NCBI GenBank assembly: GCA_028284415.1
Contig: JANQRU010000001.1
Coordinates: 186,001-250,000, forward strand
From: Pyrinomonadaceae bacterium
Lineage (GTDB): Bacteria; Acidobacteriota; Blastocatellia; Pyrinomonadales; Pyrinomonadaceae
Reading direction: 5' to 3'
DNA length: 64,000 bases
Shown: positions 28,974 to 39,631 of the stretch, in pieces
Position numbering within the stretch: position 1 is the stretch's first letter
How the letters are laid out: each line of letters opens with the position of its first letter
Notes under the pieces: generated by a model
Seen by the model: the letters and a program-made list of their open reading frames with translations, nothing else
Told to the model about the DNA's origin: nothing
Database searches by the model: none
Program-made: the position numbers and the translations under genes

Positions 28974-29843
28974 TTAACTATTATTTTTAACTGAGTCAAA
29001 TGCTTCTTTTAGTGCTCTTAAAACATCGTTATTTGTAATTGAATCATCTTCAAAATCAATTTTTAATTCAAAGTTGTTTTGTCCCCCTTTATAAATGAAG
29101 GATTTTTTCTTTTTGTGCTTTTTCTTTAAATCGTTGTCTTGGGCACTAACAGTTTCTTTGTTATCTTCAGATATTTTTTTCTTTGTTTTCTTTTTTACTC
29201 GCTTCTCAGATATTTCTTTGTTTAATAAATCATCAAGAAAACTATGCATTTCAGATTCATCGAATTGTCTTGAAATTTCTACAAGGGTTGATTTGGCTCT
29301 TATATTGGCTTCTCTACAACGCTGCCTGATACTTTCTGGTAAACCGGCAATTGCCATTGACTCAGTTACGGTACTACGACTTTTTCCGATTTTTTTAGCT
29401 ATATCATCATGAGTGTATCCAAATCTTTCTGCTAAATCAGCTAAACCATCTGAGATTTCCCAAATTGTTAAATCTTTTCTCTGAAGATTTTCTATTAAAG
29501 CTATTTCTGAAATAGTTTGCTCATCTATATCTAATTCAATGCATGGAACTTCAGTTAATCCTGCTTTATTAGAAGCACGCCATCGTCTTTCTCCAGCTAT
29601 TATCAAATATCTATTAGAATTTTCAATAGGTTTTACCAAAATAGGCTCAAGCACACCATTTTGTTTTATTGATGATGTTAATTCCTCTAAATCCCCAAAT
29701 TCTACACGTGGTTGTTCAGGGTTTGGTTCGAGCTGGTTAATTGGTAAAACTTTACCGACTGTTTTACTCTCTTTTGCTAATTCATCGACGTAATGAGAGT
29801 CATGTCTCATTTTTACACTACCTGGTAATCCTCTTTTAACCAC
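28974..29843 (-). CDS. parB: ParB-family chromosome partitioning protein
   Basis: A centromere-binding CTPase-type clamp of 289 residues. The N-terminal ParB/Srx domain holds LEPNPEQPRVEFGDLEEL and the CTP-binding GERRWRASNKAGLTEVPC; the helix-turn-helix segment is GYTHDDIAKKIGKSRSTVTE. A lysine-rich linker (about 205-240) precedes the dimerisation domain. Its start overlaps the end of parA by 8 bp. I did not find a convincing full parS site in this window. Confidence 0.95.
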   Translation of the reverse strand: MVKRGLPGSVKMRHDSHYVDELAKESKTVGKVLPINQLEPNPEQPRVEFGDLEELTSSIKQNGVLEPILVKPIENSNRYLIIAGERRWRASNKAGLTEVPCIELDIDEQTISEIALIENLQRKDLTIWEISDGLADLAERFGYTHDDIAKKIGKSRSTVTESMAIAGLPESIRQRCREANIRAKSTLVEISRQFDESEMHSFLDDLLNKEISEKRVKKKTKKKISEDNKETVSAQDNDLKKKHKKKKSFIYKGGQNNFELKIDFEDDSITNNDVLRALKEAFDSVKNNS

Positions 29844-30591
29844 GTTTTAGTACCTCCTTACAAAGCTTTGAGTATTCTTTGGCACCGCTAGATTTTGGTG
29901 CAAACGTGAAAATAGTTTCCTTGTGTGCGGGAGACTCTTCCAATCTTACACTTCGAGAAATGGTTGTTTTGAATGCTTGTGCACCAAAGACATTCCGTAT
30001 ATGTGCTTCCACATCTTTAGATAATGAAGTTCTCTTATCAACCAATGTAACCAAGACGCCTAATAATTTTAGATCTGGGTTTGGTCTAGAACGAACTTTG
30101 TCAATCGTCTCTAGCAGATCATCAGTTCCTTCTAATGCAAAATAGGATGATTGTATTGGAATTAATACGTGTGTGGCAGAAACTAATGCGTTAACAGTAA
30201 TCAAACCTAATGTTGGAGGTGTATCGAAAATTATATGGTCGTAATTATCCTTTACTTTATCTATTCTATCTTTTAACCGAAAAATTGCATCGAAATCACC
30301 AACAAGTTTAGATTCTAGTTTGGCTAAATTTATTTTTGAAGGAATTATATCTAAACCTGTAATCTCAGTATTATAGATTAAATTTTTTACTTTGGAGTCA
30401 GTATCTGTAAAAAGCTCATATGCCCCTTTTTTTATAGAATTAGGGTCTATAAATGATAAGGAACTATTGCTTTGAGGGTCGAGGTCAATTAAAAGTATTT
30501 TTTTCCCTTTAAGTGCACAACCCGCAGACAAATTGATTGCAGTAGTAGTTTTACCTACCCCGCCTTTTTGGTTAGCAATTACGATAATCAT
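29836..30591 (-). CDS. parA: ParA-family partitioning ATPase (Soj type)
   Basis: A Walker-type ATPase that moves ParB-bound origins. 251 residues with the deviant Walker A KGGVGKTTTA (about 9-18), Walker A' LIDLDPQSNSS, Walker B HIIFDTPPTLG and the basic C-terminal DNA-binding region. The short form lacks an N-terminal HTH, so it is chromosomal Soj-like. It lies 8 bp downstream of the bifunctional-nuclease gene and overlaps parB. Confidence 0.96.
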   Translation of the reverse strand: MIIVIANQKGGVGKTTTAINLSAGCALKGKKILLIDLDPQSNSSLSFIDPNSIKKGAYELFTDTDSKVKNLIYNTEITGLDIIPSKINLAKLESKLVGDFDAIFRLKDRIDKVKDNYDHIIFDTPPTLGLITVNALVSATHVLIPIQSSYFALEGTDDLLETIDKVRSRPNPDLKLLGVLVTLVDKRTSLSKDVEAHIRNVFGAQAFKTTISRSVRLEESPAHKETIFTFAPKSSGAKEYSKLCKEVLKRG

Positions 30592-30599
30592 TGAGTTAA

Positions 30600-31076
30600 T
30601 TAGCCAATTAAATCTGGCCAGTCTTCAGTTTTTACTTCTTCTTCGGAACCAATCTCTATCTCAGGATCACTTAATGTTGAGCTATTTGAGATTTCAAAGA
30701 CTTTTTCTTCAACAAAAATTGGGCAATCAGAACGTAGTGCCAAAGCTATAGCGTCTGATGGTCTTGAATCTAGCAGTAAGACTTTTTGGTTTTCATCTGT
30801 GAGTTCAATTTGTGCATAGAAAGTGTTATCGAGTAAATCAGTAATGATGACTTTACTTATTTGAAAACCAGTCTCCAATATAAGATTTCTTATTAGATCA
30901 TGAGTCATTGGTCTTTGTGGAACAATTTTTTCTATTTCTAAAGCAATTGCGTTTGCTTCAAAAGCACCTACCCAAATGGGTAAAATATTTTCAGTTTCTA
31001 CTCCTTTTAATACAACGATCGGAGTATTGCTGTTTGGATCCATTATTAAGGCACCGATTTTTACTTCTATCAACAT
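30600..31076 (-). CDS. Bifunctional nuclease family protein (DUF151)
   Basis: 158 residues. The N-terminal 120 residues match the BFN domain: PIVVLKGVETENILPIWVGAFEANAIALEIEK, HDLIRNLILETG, and LLLDSRPSDAIALALRSDCPIFVEE, where the Asp-Ser-Arg-Pro-Ser-Asp-Ala motif is the family hallmark. Members degrade RNA and DNA in plants; the bacterial role is unclear. The C-terminal 35 residues are acidic and variable. It is transcribed between miaB and parA. Confidence 0.9.
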   Translation of the reverse strand: MLIEVKIGALIMDPNSNTPIVVLKGVETENILPIWVGAFEANAIALEIEKIVPQRPMTHDLIRNLILETGFQISKVIITDLLDNTFYAQIELTDENQKVLLLDSRPSDAIALALRSDCPIFVEEKVFEISNSSTLSDPEIEIGSEEEVKTEDWPDLIG

Positions 31077-31091
31077 ACTTATTTCATTTAC

Positions 31092-32417
31092 CTATAATAG
31101 TTTTCCTAAAAGCGTGTTTGCTTTTGCCTCTTGTATCTGAACTTTACAGATATCACCCAAATTACTTTTGTTTGCATCAAAATTTACTACAGTTTGACAC
31201 GTAGAATGTCCTGACAGTTGATTTGGTTTTTTATTAGAAACTTTTTCTGCTAATACTTCAAGTGTTTTCCCGACTTTTAACTTTAAAGATTTTTTTTGAC
31301 TCTTTCGTACTACATTTTCTAAGTCGAGAAACCTTTCCCTTTTTTCTTCTTTTGTTACATCGTCTTTCATTTCAGCGGCGGGCGTGCCGGGTCTTTGTGA
31401 ATACTTGAAAATATAAGCACTATCAAACTGACAATATTTAGCTAGGTCTTTAGTTTCTTTAAAATCTTCGAGGGTTTCACTTGGGAAACCCACTATTAAA
31501 TCTGTAGTCAGAGATATATTTCTATCGGAACTCTTTATTTTGTCAATTCTTCTTTTGTAATTTTCAATTGTATGACCTCGTCGCATAGCTTTCAAAACTT
31601 TGTCGCTCCCGGATTGTACGGGTAAATGCACCCAATTACACAGATTTTGGTTTTCATCAATTGCATCTACTATATCTTGATGAAAGTCTCTAGGGAAAGA
31701 AGTAGTAAACTTTATACGTTCAATATCTGTTGCAGCTACAGCTCTTAATAATTTTGAAAAAGGAGTTGCCCCCTTAAATTTTTCAAGACCTGAATCATTC
31801 CTTGGTCTGTAACTATTAACGTTTTGCCCAATTAAGTGTATTTCTTTAACTCCCTGTCTTCTCAGTTCTAAAACCTGTCTAATAATCTCAGAAGCAACCA
31901 GACTTTTTTCTCTACCTCTTGAAAATGGCACAATGCAATACGTACAGAACTTATTGCAGCCTTCAATTATCGGGACAAACGCAACGTATTTGGAGTGTCT
32001 TTGAGTTTCAGATGTTGACCAATCGTAGTCAAATTCCCTGTTATTTAAATCTAATACTTTTTTCTTTCCTTGATAAGCTTTTTCAATCGCTGTATCTATT
32101 CTTCCTACAGCTTTAGTACCGATGACAAAGTCTATACCTTTATTCCTTTCAAAAAGAGTTTCTCCTTCAAGTTGAGCAACGCATCCCATAACACCAATTA
32201 ACGGGTTAGATTCATTAAAGTTTTGTATTTGACCAACACGTGTATATAGTTTGTGTTCAGCTTTTTCTCTGACAGAGCAAGTATTAAGCAAAACTACATC
32301 TGCTGAATCTTCCTCAGAAGTCATTTCAAATCCTTTAGATTCAAGGAGTGTTGCAACTCTTTCTGAATCTGATACATTCATTTGACATCCGAAAGTTTCT
32401 AAATAAACTTTTTTCAT
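31092..32417 (-). CDS. miaB: tRNA-2-methylthio-N6-dimethylallyladenosine synthase
   Basis: A radical-SAM methylthiotransferase acting on A37 of tRNAs that read UNN codons. 441 residues: the N-terminal UPF0004 domain with three cluster cysteines (FGCQMN, LLNTCSV, GCVAQ), the radical-SAM motif GCNKFCTYCIVP, and a C-terminal TRAM domain (about 375-440). Its ATG is only 5 bp from the divergent dnaE start, with no Shine-Dalgarno. Confidence 0.96.
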   Translation of the reverse strand: MKKVYLETFGCQMNVSDSERVATLLESKGFEMTSEEDSADVVLLNTCSVREKAEHKLYTRVGQIQNFNESNPLIGVMGCVAQLEGETLFERNKGIDFVIGTKAVGRIDTAIEKAYQGKKKVLDLNNREFDYDWSTSETQRHSKYVAFVPIIEGCNKFCTYCIVPFSRGREKSLVASEIIRQVLELRRQGVKEIHLIGQNVNSYRPRNDSGLEKFKGATPFSKLLRAVAATDIERIKFTTSFPRDFHQDIVDAIDENQNLCNWVHLPVQSGSDKVLKAMRRGHTIENYKRRIDKIKSSDRNISLTTDLIVGFPSETLEDFKETKDLAKYCQFDSAYIFKYSQRPGTPAAEMKDDVTKEEKRERFLDLENVVRKSQKKSLKLKVGKTLEVLAEKVSNKKPNQLSGHSTCQTVVNFDANKSNLGDICKVQIQEAKANTLLGKLL

Positions 32418-32422
32418 AATCT

Positions 32423-35400
32423 ATGAGTTCACAAATAAATAAAAATAAAAACAAATCCGGAGATTTTGTTCACTTACATTTACACACAGATTATAGCCTT
32501 TTACAAGGTGCTATCCAACTCAAACCTCTTGCTAAGAAGTTAAATGAATTAGAGATGCATTCCTGTGCAATAACGGACTATGGGAATATGTTTGGTGCTA
32601 TATCATTTTACAACACTATGAAAGCCAATGATATACATCCGATTCTTGGTTATGAAGCCATAATTACATTGGGAAGTAGATTTGACAGAAATGTGACTGT
32701 TAAAACCGGAGAGCTTCCCTACTATCATTTGGTTCTCCTAGCAAAAGATTTAGAGGGTTACTATAACTTATGTAATTTAGCATCAAAGGCTTACACAGAG
32801 GGTTTACATCATAAACCTCGAATAGATTTAGATTTATTAAGCAAAAAAAGTAAGGGCATAATTGGATTATCTTCCGGATTAAAAGGATTGATTGGACATT
32901 TTCTTGCTCAGGATGAAGAAGCTAAGGCTCAAGAAAATATCCAGACTCTTAAAGAAATTTTTGGAAAAGATAGTTTTTATTTAGAAATCCAAGATCACTC
33001 TTTGGAGCAAGAGAAAAAAATACGCGATGGTTTACTAAGACTTTCAAAAAATAACAATGTACCTTTAGTTGCTACAAATGATGCTCATTATATGACTAAA
33101 GAAGATTTCAAAGCACATGAGGTACTGCTATGTATTGGGGAAGGAAAAACTATATTTGATAGTACCCGTAGCACACTTGGTAATGAACAATTTTATCTGC
33201 GTTCAAAAGAGGAAATGTGGGAATTGTTTGGGAATGAGTTACCTGAAGCATTAGATATAACATTACAAATTTCCGAAATGTGTCAGGTCGATATTCCCAT
33301 GAAGGATAATTTAGCTCTGCCAAATTATCCAATTCCTGACACTTCAGAATGCGAAACAATTGATGAATATTTTGAAGAAGTTATCTATGAAGGGTTTGAA
33401 AAAAGAAAAAAACAGGTTTGGGAAGTGCTTGAAAGCAAAGGAAGCCTCAAGTATTCGTATGATGTTTATAAAGACCGTATTAAAACAGAAATTGAGATAA
33501 TTCAAAATATGGGGTTCCCAGGCTATTTTTTAATTGTTTGGGACTTTATGCGATATGCAAGAAACATAAATATTCCTGTAGGACCAGGAAGGGGATCAGC
33601 TGCAGGTTCTTTAGTTGCATACTGCATGGAAATAACTGACATTGATCCAATCCAGTATGATTTGCTCTTTGAACGTTTTCTAAATCCTGAGCGTGTATCT
33701 ATGCCAGATATAGATATTGACTTTTGTGTAAAGGGTAGAACCGAAGTAATAGAACATGTTTCAGAGTTTTATGGTAAAGATTCAGTTTGCCAAATAATAA
33801 CCTTCGGTACAATGGCTTCTAAGGCAGCAATAAAAGATGTCGGACGTGCATTAAGTATGGAATACGGGGATGTTGAAAAAATTGCTAAATTAATTCCTCC
33901 ACCCGTGAGAGGTAGGAATGTAAGTATAGGTCAGGCTTTGGAGCAAGTGCCGGAATTAAACAGATTGATTGACAAAGATTCTAAAGTCAAAGAATTAGTA
34001 GATTTGGCAAGGAGATTAGAAGGGTGTGGTCGGCACACCTCTGTTCATGCCGCTGGAGTAGTAATTTCACCAAAACCCCTACATGAATTAGTTCCTATTG
34101 CGATTTCTTCTAGAAATGACGAATTAACCAGTCAGTATTCTATGAATGATCTAGAAAAGGTTGGGATGCTTAAGATGGATTTCCTTGCTTTAACCACCTT
34201 AACAATAATAAGCGATTGCTTAAGTATGCTTAAAGATAAGACTGGTCAGGAAGTAGATTGGGGGAAAGTATCATTAGAAGATGAGTATGCAATGAAAATC
34301 TTTTCAGATGGTCGGACGGAAGCTGTCTTCCAGTTTGAATCTGGCGGTATGCAAGAGATTTGCAGACGGTTGCAACCTAAAGAATTAGAGGATCTAGCTG
34401 CACTAAATGCTTTATATAGACCTGGTCCCTTAGATGGCGGAATGGTAGATGACTTTATTGCTCGACACAGGGGGGAGAAGAAAGTTAGATACATAGTTCC
34501 TGAAATGAAGGAAATACTTAAAAACACCTATGGAATCTTGGTTTATCAAGAACAGATCATGCAAATAGCCCAACAACTTGCCGGATATTCTTTAGGCGAG
34601 GCAGATATGATGCGTCGTGCTATGGGAAAGAAAAAGCGTAGCGAAATGGCTATTCATGAGGAGAAATTTATTGAAGGTGCAGTAAGCAATAATATCAAAC
34701 GAGAAAAGGCTGAAGAAATATTTAATCTAATGTCTCAATTCGCAGATTATGGGTTTAACAGAAGTCATAGTGTTGCCTATGCTTATATAGCATTTCAGAC
34801 TGCTTATCTTAAAGCACACTACCCTGCTTATTTTTATGCATCTGTTTTATCTCATGAATCAAACGACACAGCAAAGATTTATAAATACGCAACCGAATTA
34901 AGAAAAAGTGGTCTTGAACTCCTTCCCCCTGATGTAAATGAAAGCGATGTTGGTTTTACTCCACTTGATAATGCCGTAAGGTTTGGGTTAAGTGCTATTA
35001 AAGGTATCGGCACATCAAGTGTAGAGGCGATAATTGAAGCAAGAAATGAGAATGGAAGGTTTACGGATTTATTCGATTTTACAAGTAAGGTTAGCCAAGG
35101 GGCGATAAACAGACGCGGTTTAGAAAGCCTAATTGCCGCTGGGGCTTTTGATTCTATGATATCTGATGGCGAAAGTATAGCATCTTGGAGAGCAAAATTA
35201 TACGATTCTGTAAATGCCGCTTTATCAAGGGCTCAGAGACTTTGGAATGATAAACTGCGAGGGCAAAGTGATTTATTTGCTGTTGATTCGGGACATTCAG
35301 TTGTTACAACTGACCAATTGCCTAATGTGAAGCCTTGGACTCAAAAAGAATTGTCTCAGATGGAAAAAACTGCGGTTGGATTTTATTTATCTACTCATCC

Positions 35401-35983
35401 GCTTGATTCATATACAGACATCATCAAGAACCTAAATGTAAGGAGTTTTGCTGATTACCAGAATGTTTTTCCAGGAGATATGATTTCGGTAGCTGGGATG
35501 ATTACTAAGTTTCAGGCTCGACACAGTAAGAAAGGAAATCGTTTCTGTATTTTTAGATTAGAAGATAAATCTGATGGTGCAAAATGTCTTGCTTGGGCTG
35601 AAACTTTCAATAAGTATTCTAATATATTGAAAGAGGATGAATTAGTTATATTAAATGCTAAGGTTGAGTCTAATGAAGGACAGGATATGACATTGATTGT
35701 TGAGGAAGTGAAAAGTCTGTCAGATATGGTCTTCAAGAGTGCGAGCCGTTTAGATATAACTCTTCCCTTTAATTTGTTAAAAGATTTTAATGAGAATTAT
35801 TTTGAAAGTATTGTTGAGCATTTAAGCAAAAGAAGAGGTAGCTGTGATGTTTATTTGCAACTGGAATTGGAAGATGAGATATGTGCGGAGATATACGTTG
35901 AGCCTCTGAGAATTCAAGGCTCAGATACTACTGAAGTTTACCTGAAAGAAATCGGCTGCAAAGTTAAATGGGAATTAGTTTAG
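32423..35983 (+). CDS. dnaE: DNA polymerase III alpha subunit
   Basis: The replicative polymerase catalytic subunit, 1186 residues. The PHP domain [12 protein letters not shown] lies at about 18-29 and keeps its metal ligands ([17 protein letters not shown]). The palm carries [15 protein letters not shown] and the catalytic aspartates in PDIDIDF, followed by the fingers, (HhH)2 segment ([17 protein letters not shown]) and the OB fold ([15 protein letters not shown]). The start cannot lie further downstream because the PHP motif follows within 20 residues. The promoter must lie inside miaB or the transcript must be leaderless. Confidence 0.97.
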   Translation: MSSQINKNKNKSGDFVHLHLHTDYSLLQGAIQLKPLAKKLNELEMHSCAITDYGNMFGAISFYNTMKANDIHPILGYEAIITLGSRFDRNVTVKTGELPYYHLVLLAKDLEGYYNLCNLASKAYTEGLHHKPRIDLDLLSKKSKGIIGLSSGLKGLIGHFLAQDEEAKAQENIQTLKEIFGKDSFYLEIQDHSLEQEKKIRDGLLRLSKNNNVPLVATNDAHYMTKEDFKAHEVLLCIGEGKTIFDSTRSTLGNEQFYLRSKEEMWELFGNELPEALDITLQISEMCQVDIPMKDNLALPNYPIPDTSECETIDEYFEEVIYEGFEKRKKQVWEVLESKGSLKYSYDVYKDRIKTEIEIIQNMGFPGYFLIVWDFMRYARNINIPVGPGRGSAAGSLVAYCMEITDIDPIQYDLLFERFLNPERVSMPDIDIDFCVKGRTEVIEHVSEFYGKDSVCQIITFGTMASKAAIKDVGRALSMEYGDVEKIAKLIPPPVRGRNVSIGQALEQVPELNRLIDKDSKVKELVDLARRLEGCGRHTSVHAAGVVISPKPLHELVPIAISSRNDELTSQYSMNDLEKVGMLKMDFLALTTLTIISDCLSMLKDKTGQEVDWGKVSLEDEYAMKIFSDGRTEAVFQFESGGMQEICRRLQPKELEDLAALNALYRPGPLDGGMVDDFIARHRGEKKVRYIVPEMKEILKNTYGILVYQEQIMQIAQQLAGYSLGEADMMRRAMGKKKRSEMAIHEEKFIEGAVSNNIKREKAEEIFNLMSQFADYGFNRSHSVAYAYIAFQTAYLKAHYPAYFYASVLSHESNDTAKIYKYATELRKSGLELLPPDVNESDVGFTPLDNAVRFGLSAIKGIGTSSVEAIIEARNENGRFTDLFDFTSKVSQGAINRRGLESLIAAGAFDSMISDGESIASWRAKLYDSVNAALSRAQRLWNDKLRGQSDLFAVDSGHSVVTTDQLPNVKPWTQKELSQMEKTAVGFYLSTHPLDSYTDIIKNLNVRSFADYQNVFPGDMISVAGMITKFQARHSKKGNRFCIFRLEDKSDGAKCLAWAETFNKYSNILKEDELVILNAKVESNEGQDMTLIVEEVKSLSDMVFKSASRLDITLPFNLLKDFNENYFESIVEHLSKRRGSCDVYLQLELEDEICAEIYVEPLRIQGSDTTEVYLKEIGCKVKWELV

Positions 35984-35988
35984 AGTTT

Positions 35989-36834
35989 ATGAGTGAAAAA
36001 GAACAAACAGCATTTGAAAGAGTGAAGATGGCGAGGCATCCAGACCGACCTTATTCTATGGATTTATTTGAGCACATGTTTACAGATTTTTTGGAAATCC
36101 ATGGAGACCGCAGATTTGCGGATGACATGGCTTTGGTCTCTGGGATTGCCAAATTAGAAGATTTCGAAGTTGTGGTCATTGGTCAGCAGAAAGGCAGAGA
36201 TACAAATCAAAGACGTGAAAGGAACTTCGGAATGCCTAAGCCGGAAGGATATAGAAAAGCCTTACGCCTCATGAACTTTGCTGAAAAATTCTCGCGTCCG
36301 ATAATCACATTTATTGATACACCAGGTGCATACCCAGGTATAGATGCAGAGGAAAGAGGGCAAGCCGAAGCCATAGCTTATAATTTGAGAGAGATGGCTA
36401 GATTAAGTGTTCCTACAATAGTTGTAATCATAGGAGAAGGTGGTTCTGGCGGAGCTTTAGCCATTGGAATAGGTAATAAGGTGCTTATGATGGAAAACGC
36501 TGTCTATTCCGTTATATCACCAGAAGGGTGTGCAGCAATTTTATGGAAAGATGCTAGTCAATCGGAGCGGGCGGCGAATAGCTTACGTCTTACTGCGATT
36601 GACCTTGAGGCTTTTGGTATAGTAGATGAAATAGTACCTGAAAAAGAATTTTGGAAAATTGAAGGTGAGCAACAGAATGGAGATTTGGATGTAGTGACCA
36701 AATCTTTGAAAAAAGCTCTTTTGAAGAATCTGAAGAAACTTTCAAAAACAAACAAAGAGGATCGCAAGAAACTAAGACAATTAAAATTTAGAAAGATGGG
36801 AGAATGGTTACTAAGCGATACCATGACAGTCTAG
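35989..36834 (+). CDS. accA: Acetyl-CoA carboxylase carboxyltransferase alpha subunit
   Basis: The alpha half of the AccAD carboxyltransferase that forms malonyl-CoA for fatty-acid synthesis. About 281 residues with [59 protein letters not shown] and [32 protein letters not shown], all diagnostic. An ATG at 35968 inside dnaE would add seven residues; I prefer 35989 because conserved sequence follows it directly. No accD is in the window. Confidence 0.95.
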   Translation: MSEKEQTAFERVKMARHPDRPYSMDLFEHMFTDFLEIHGDRRFADDMALVSGIAKLEDFEVVVIGQQKGRDTNQRRERNFGMPKPEGYRKALRLMNFAEKFSRPIITFIDTPGAYPGIDAEERGQAEAIAYNLREMARLSVPTIVVIIGEGGSGGALAIGIGNKVLMMENAVYSVISPEGCAAILWKDASQSERAANSLRLTAIDLEAFGIVDEIVPEKEFWKIEGEQQNGDLDVVTKSLKKALLKNLKKLSKTNKEDRKKLRQLKFRKMGEWLLSDTMTV

Positions 36835-36843
36835 GTATCGCTT
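36813..36843. terminator. Hairpin between accA and ssb
   Basis: A 10-bp perfect stem AAGCGATACC / GGTATCGCTT whose loop runs into the accA stop codon. It lies where convergent transcripts of accA and ssb meet. There is no long T tract, so terminator function is probable rather than certain. Confidence 0.6.
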
Positions 36844-36851
36844 TCGAATAA

Positions 36852-37319
36852 TTAAAATGGGATGTCATCATCGTCAGGCATGGTATTATCTGTAGTCTGT
36901 GTTGTAGCACTATCGCCGCTATCTGAATCTGAAAAACTATTCACATTATTTTGACTTGAAGCAGAACTTGTTGCAGCTATCTCTTCACCACGACCGCCGC
37001 TAATAAATTGCATATCAGTAGCTGTAACATCCAAAGTTTGTCTGGTATTGCCGTCTCTATCTGTCCACTCATCAAGTTTGAGTCTTCCTTCTATATAGAC
37101 TTGACTCCCCTTTTGTAAGTACTTAGACGCATTCTCAGCCTGTTTTCCCCAGAGTGTAATTCTAAACCAAGTAGTTACATCTTGAAGTTCACCTGATTTG
37201 TCGCGTCTTTTTTCATTTGTAGCCATGGAAAAATTGCAAACAGCATTTCCTTGTGGGGTGTACCTAAGTTCCGGGTCTCTGCCCAAGTTACCTACTATAA
37301 TAATTTTGTTAAAAGACAT
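36852..37319 (-). CDS. ssb: Single-stranded DNA-binding protein
   Basis: A tetrameric OB-fold protein of 155 residues. KIIIVGNLGRDPELRYTPQGNAVCNFSMATNEK begins the fold and ends at about residue 108, followed by a Gly/Ser/Asp/Thr-rich linker and the acidic tip DDDDIPF that recruits partner proteins such as RecO. The gene is alone on its strand between the accA hairpin and the divergent propeller gene. Confidence 0.97.
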   Translation of the reverse strand: MSFNKIIIVGNLGRDPELRYTPQGNAVCNFSMATNEKRRDKSGELQDVTTWFRITLWGKQAENASKYLQKGSQVYIEGRLKLDEWTDRDGNTRQTLDVTATDMQFISGGRGEEIAATSSASSQNNVNSFSDSDSGDSATTQTTDNTMPDDDDIPF

Positions 37320-37437
37320 ATTTTTATCTCCATTTATATATTTTCAGCGAACTGTGTAAATATATAGAATCATCTATTAAAAGAACTACAGTTCTAATGT
37401 GTGTAATATATTAAGCATTTATACAGCAAATTACAAA

Positions 37438-38514
37438 ATGGCAGTTTTCGAGAAAATATCTCCAATTATTCTATTCTCGTATTTTATTCTTTTAGGGTTG
37501 ATTCTTACTACTTTTCCGCAAAAGTCGGTTGAAAAAGTTGATTGGTCTAAACCTATAAAGGAATGTTGGTCATACAACTCTAAGGAAGGGGAAATAGCCC
37601 TACTTGCGTCTGATAATAAGAACATATTTATTAAATCAGGACTAAAGATAGTTGCGTTAAACCAAAATGGTAAAACTATTTGGCAAACAGAAATTCCAAA
37701 TCGGGTAAAAAATGCATCACTTATTGGGAGTATGTTGGTTCTAACAGTTCAAACAGATACGGGGAAACACAATATCTTACAGCTAGATAAAGTAACAGGA
37801 CTTGTGAATTCGATAAAAGATTTACCAAATCATGAAAATAATACATCTTCAAAAGTGTTACTTAAATCTAACTTCCCTATACCATTAAGTATATCTAGTA
37901 ATCCATCGATAGAAGCTAATACTAATGGCAAATACTACTTTGAATTTAACTATAAAGATAATCTAAAAATTGTGGGAACAAAGAGTAAGACTGTCGCAAT
38001 TTTAGATAGAAAGACTAATAAATTTAAAAATCAAATTAACTCTTCAGGTCTCCCAATAAGAGGTTTAGTCAATTATGATAGTGATACGTTGCTAATTGGT
38101 ACGGATGGAGGTTTTGTAAAAAGCTTTAAGCTACCAACACTAACTCAAAATTGGTCAGTTAAACTAGGTGGTGGAGTACAGTCAATTTATAAACTGAAAG
38201 ACGCGTATTTAGTCAATTCAAAAGACAATTTTCAGTATTTGCTTGAAAGCAATTCTGGCAATCTAATTTGGCGAGAACGATTGTCCGGTAGAGTTTTAGA
38301 CACCATTATTAAAAATAACTATTCATTTAACCTTGTGGTTGGAGATGAGCGTATATCTATCTTAGAACTGAAGGAAGGGAAAATAGTTAACTATCTTGTA
38401 ACTAGTAAAAAAGATGACTTTATAAAATCTATGAAAGTTATTGATGAGAAATTGTTTCTAATATATTCGAATTCTTTATTTGTGTATAGTGGGAAATGCA
38501 AAAGGGCTGGTTAA
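37438..38514 (+). CDS. PQQ-like beta-propeller protein, exported
   Basis: About 358 residues from MAVFEKIS. A hydrophobic N-terminal segment (PIILFSYFILLGLILTTF) acts as signal or anchor. The rest has propeller-like repeats with the PQQ-blade pattern KIVALNQNGKTIWQTEIP, KVTGLVNSIKDL, TLTQNWSVKLGGGVQS and SNSGNLIWRERLSGR. No quinoprotein ligands are evident, so it is probably structural or BamB-like; that is a weak comparison. The longer start at 37399 adds 13 residues before the hydrophobic segment and is less likely. Confidence 0.7.
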   Translation: MAVFEKISPIILFSYFILLGLILTTFPQKSVEKVDWSKPIKECWSYNSKEGEIALLASDNKNIFIKSGLKIVALNQNGKTIWQTEIPNRVKNASLIGSMLVLTVQTDTGKHNILQLDKVTGLVNSIKDLPNHENNTSSKVLLKSNFPIPLSISSNPSIEANTNGKYYFEFNYKDNLKIVGTKSKTVAILDRKTNKFKNQINSSGLPIRGLVNYDSDTLLIGTDGGFVKSFKLPTLTQNWSVKLGGGVQSIYKLKDAYLVNSKDNFQYLLESNSGNLIWRERLSGRVLDTIIKNNYSFNLVVGDERISILELKEGKIVNYLVTSKKDDFIKSMKVIDEKLFLIYSNSLFVYSGKCKRAG

Positions 38515-38530
38515 TTTCCAACCCTTTTGC
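38498..38530. terminator. Hairpin terminator at the propeller/DUF465 junction
   Basis: Stem GCAAAAGGG(C)TGG / CCA(A)CCCTTTTGC, with one mismatch, overlapping the propeller gene's stop codon. The T-rich arm lies inside the stem, and either strand could use it. Confidence 0.65.
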
Positions 38531-38553
38531 CAAATAAAATTGTGTTCGTGACA

Positions 38554-38784
38554 CTAGTGTGACTTAGCGTATTGGTCAATTTTTGAATACATTTGATCTT
38601 TAATGTTCAACTTTAATTTTTTAATTGTAGTTTCTTCAAGTTGTTCTTCTTCGCTTGGGTAAGTTAAGTTGGAAAGTTCGGAGAGCCTTTGTTCGTAGCT
38701 TTGATGTTGATGTACTAAATCTCTGAATTTAGGATCGGTTTCCATTAGTTCTTTACGAACTGCTTCAGTCTTTGAAATGTCCAT
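38554..38784 (-). CDS. DUF465 (YdcH-type) small coiled-coil protein
   Basis: 76 residues, almost wholly helical. The family pattern is visible: DPKFRDLVHQHQSYEQRLSELS, followed by EEEQLEETTIKKLKLNIKDQMY, where the ...LKKxKLxxKDxM helix ends the domain. Function is unknown; these are small cytoplasmic helical hairpins. It has an AAGGAGAT-like Shine-Dalgarno just before its ATG. It stands alone between a terminator and tsaB's end. Confidence 0.85.
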   Translation of the reverse strand: MDISKTEAVRKELMETDPKFRDLVHQHQSYEQRLSELSNLTYPSEEEQLEETTIKKLKLNIKDQMYSKIDQYAKSH

Positions 38785-38917
38785 AAGTTATTTATCTCCT
38801 TTATTTTTATTAAAGAACCTAAGTTCACACTCGTCTAGTTTCTTAGCGGTGTAAACCACATTATATTATACATAAGTTAAAATTCAAAGAGATTTATTAT
38901 TGTTAGTTTGATCTAAG

Positions 38918-38936
38918 CATTATCGGACGCACCTTA
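38918..38936 (+). repeat. Short repeated motif GCATTATCGGACGCACCTT
   Basis: Sixteen bases (GCATTATCGGACGCAC) are identical to those at 48239-48254. It ends 1 bp before the tsaB stop codon. Confidence 0.55.
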
Positions 38937-38937
38937 G

Positions 38938-39588
38938 TCAGTAATAGATTGGAGCATTGCCAAAAGATCTTTTGGCTCGGCTTTTTAACATTTGATTTGC
39001 CATCAATTCTGATAATGTTTTTTTTGGAACTGATATATTCACACTTTCATCAAATTTGGTATATATTAAGTCTTCAAAATCAGTTTTCGTGGGTACACTA
39101 CTAAAACCCACCAATTCACATGCATCCAAATCTCTTATTTTTTTCTCTAAAGCGTCTAAATTAATATTTTCGAATTGGGAAAAATCTAAGTCTTTTTTTT
39201 TCTCATCCTTTTCAATATATTTAAGCAAATAATTATTTTTCTTGTACTCATAAAGGAGAATTCTATTCCCTTTAGTTTTACTAGTAAAGAATAATAAACC
39301 AAACAGAGGTAGGCATGTCAACATTAAACCTAACGATCTGCTTATTCCCTGTCCTAAAGAAATACCTATCCTAATGCCTGTGAAGTTACCTGGACCGTTA
39401 CAAACTACTATGTCGTTCAAATCATTTTTTATCAGATTTTCGCTATCAAGCTCATCTTTAATTAATCCAAGGAGATTCCCAGAACTTTTTATTTGTCCAA
39501 ACTCTTTAACTTTTATAATCTTTAAATCTGTAAATAAAGTGATATTTGGTTCTCTGGAAACTGTATCAATCGCTAAACTATATGACAT
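38938..39588 (-). CDS. tsaB: TsaB, partner in tRNA t6A synthesis
   Basis: An ASKHA-fold protein of 216 residues that pairs with TsaD and TsaE to form threonylcarbamoyladenosine at tRNA position 37. LAIDTVSREPNITL at the start and VVCNGPGNFTGIRIGISLGQGISRSLGL in the middle are characteristic. The C-terminal half is divergent and charged. TsaD and TsaE are not present here. It is last in a minus-strand run with the HPr-kinase-like gene and the heptose genes. Confidence 0.9.
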   Translation of the reverse strand: MSYSLAIDTVSREPNITLFTDLKIIKVKEFGQIKSSGNLLGLIKDELDSENLIKNDLNDIVVCNGPGNFTGIRIGISLGQGISRSLGLMLTCLPLFGLLFFTSKTKGNRILLYEYKKNNYLLKYIEKDEKKKDLDFSQFENINLDALEKKIRDLDACELVGFSSVPTKTDFEDLIYTKFDESVNISVPKKTLSELMANQMLKSRAKRSFGNAPIYY

Positions 39589-39631
39589 GCTTTGTTTTTT
39601 ATTGTTGGTGTTTCTTTTTCAGTTTTGCCTA

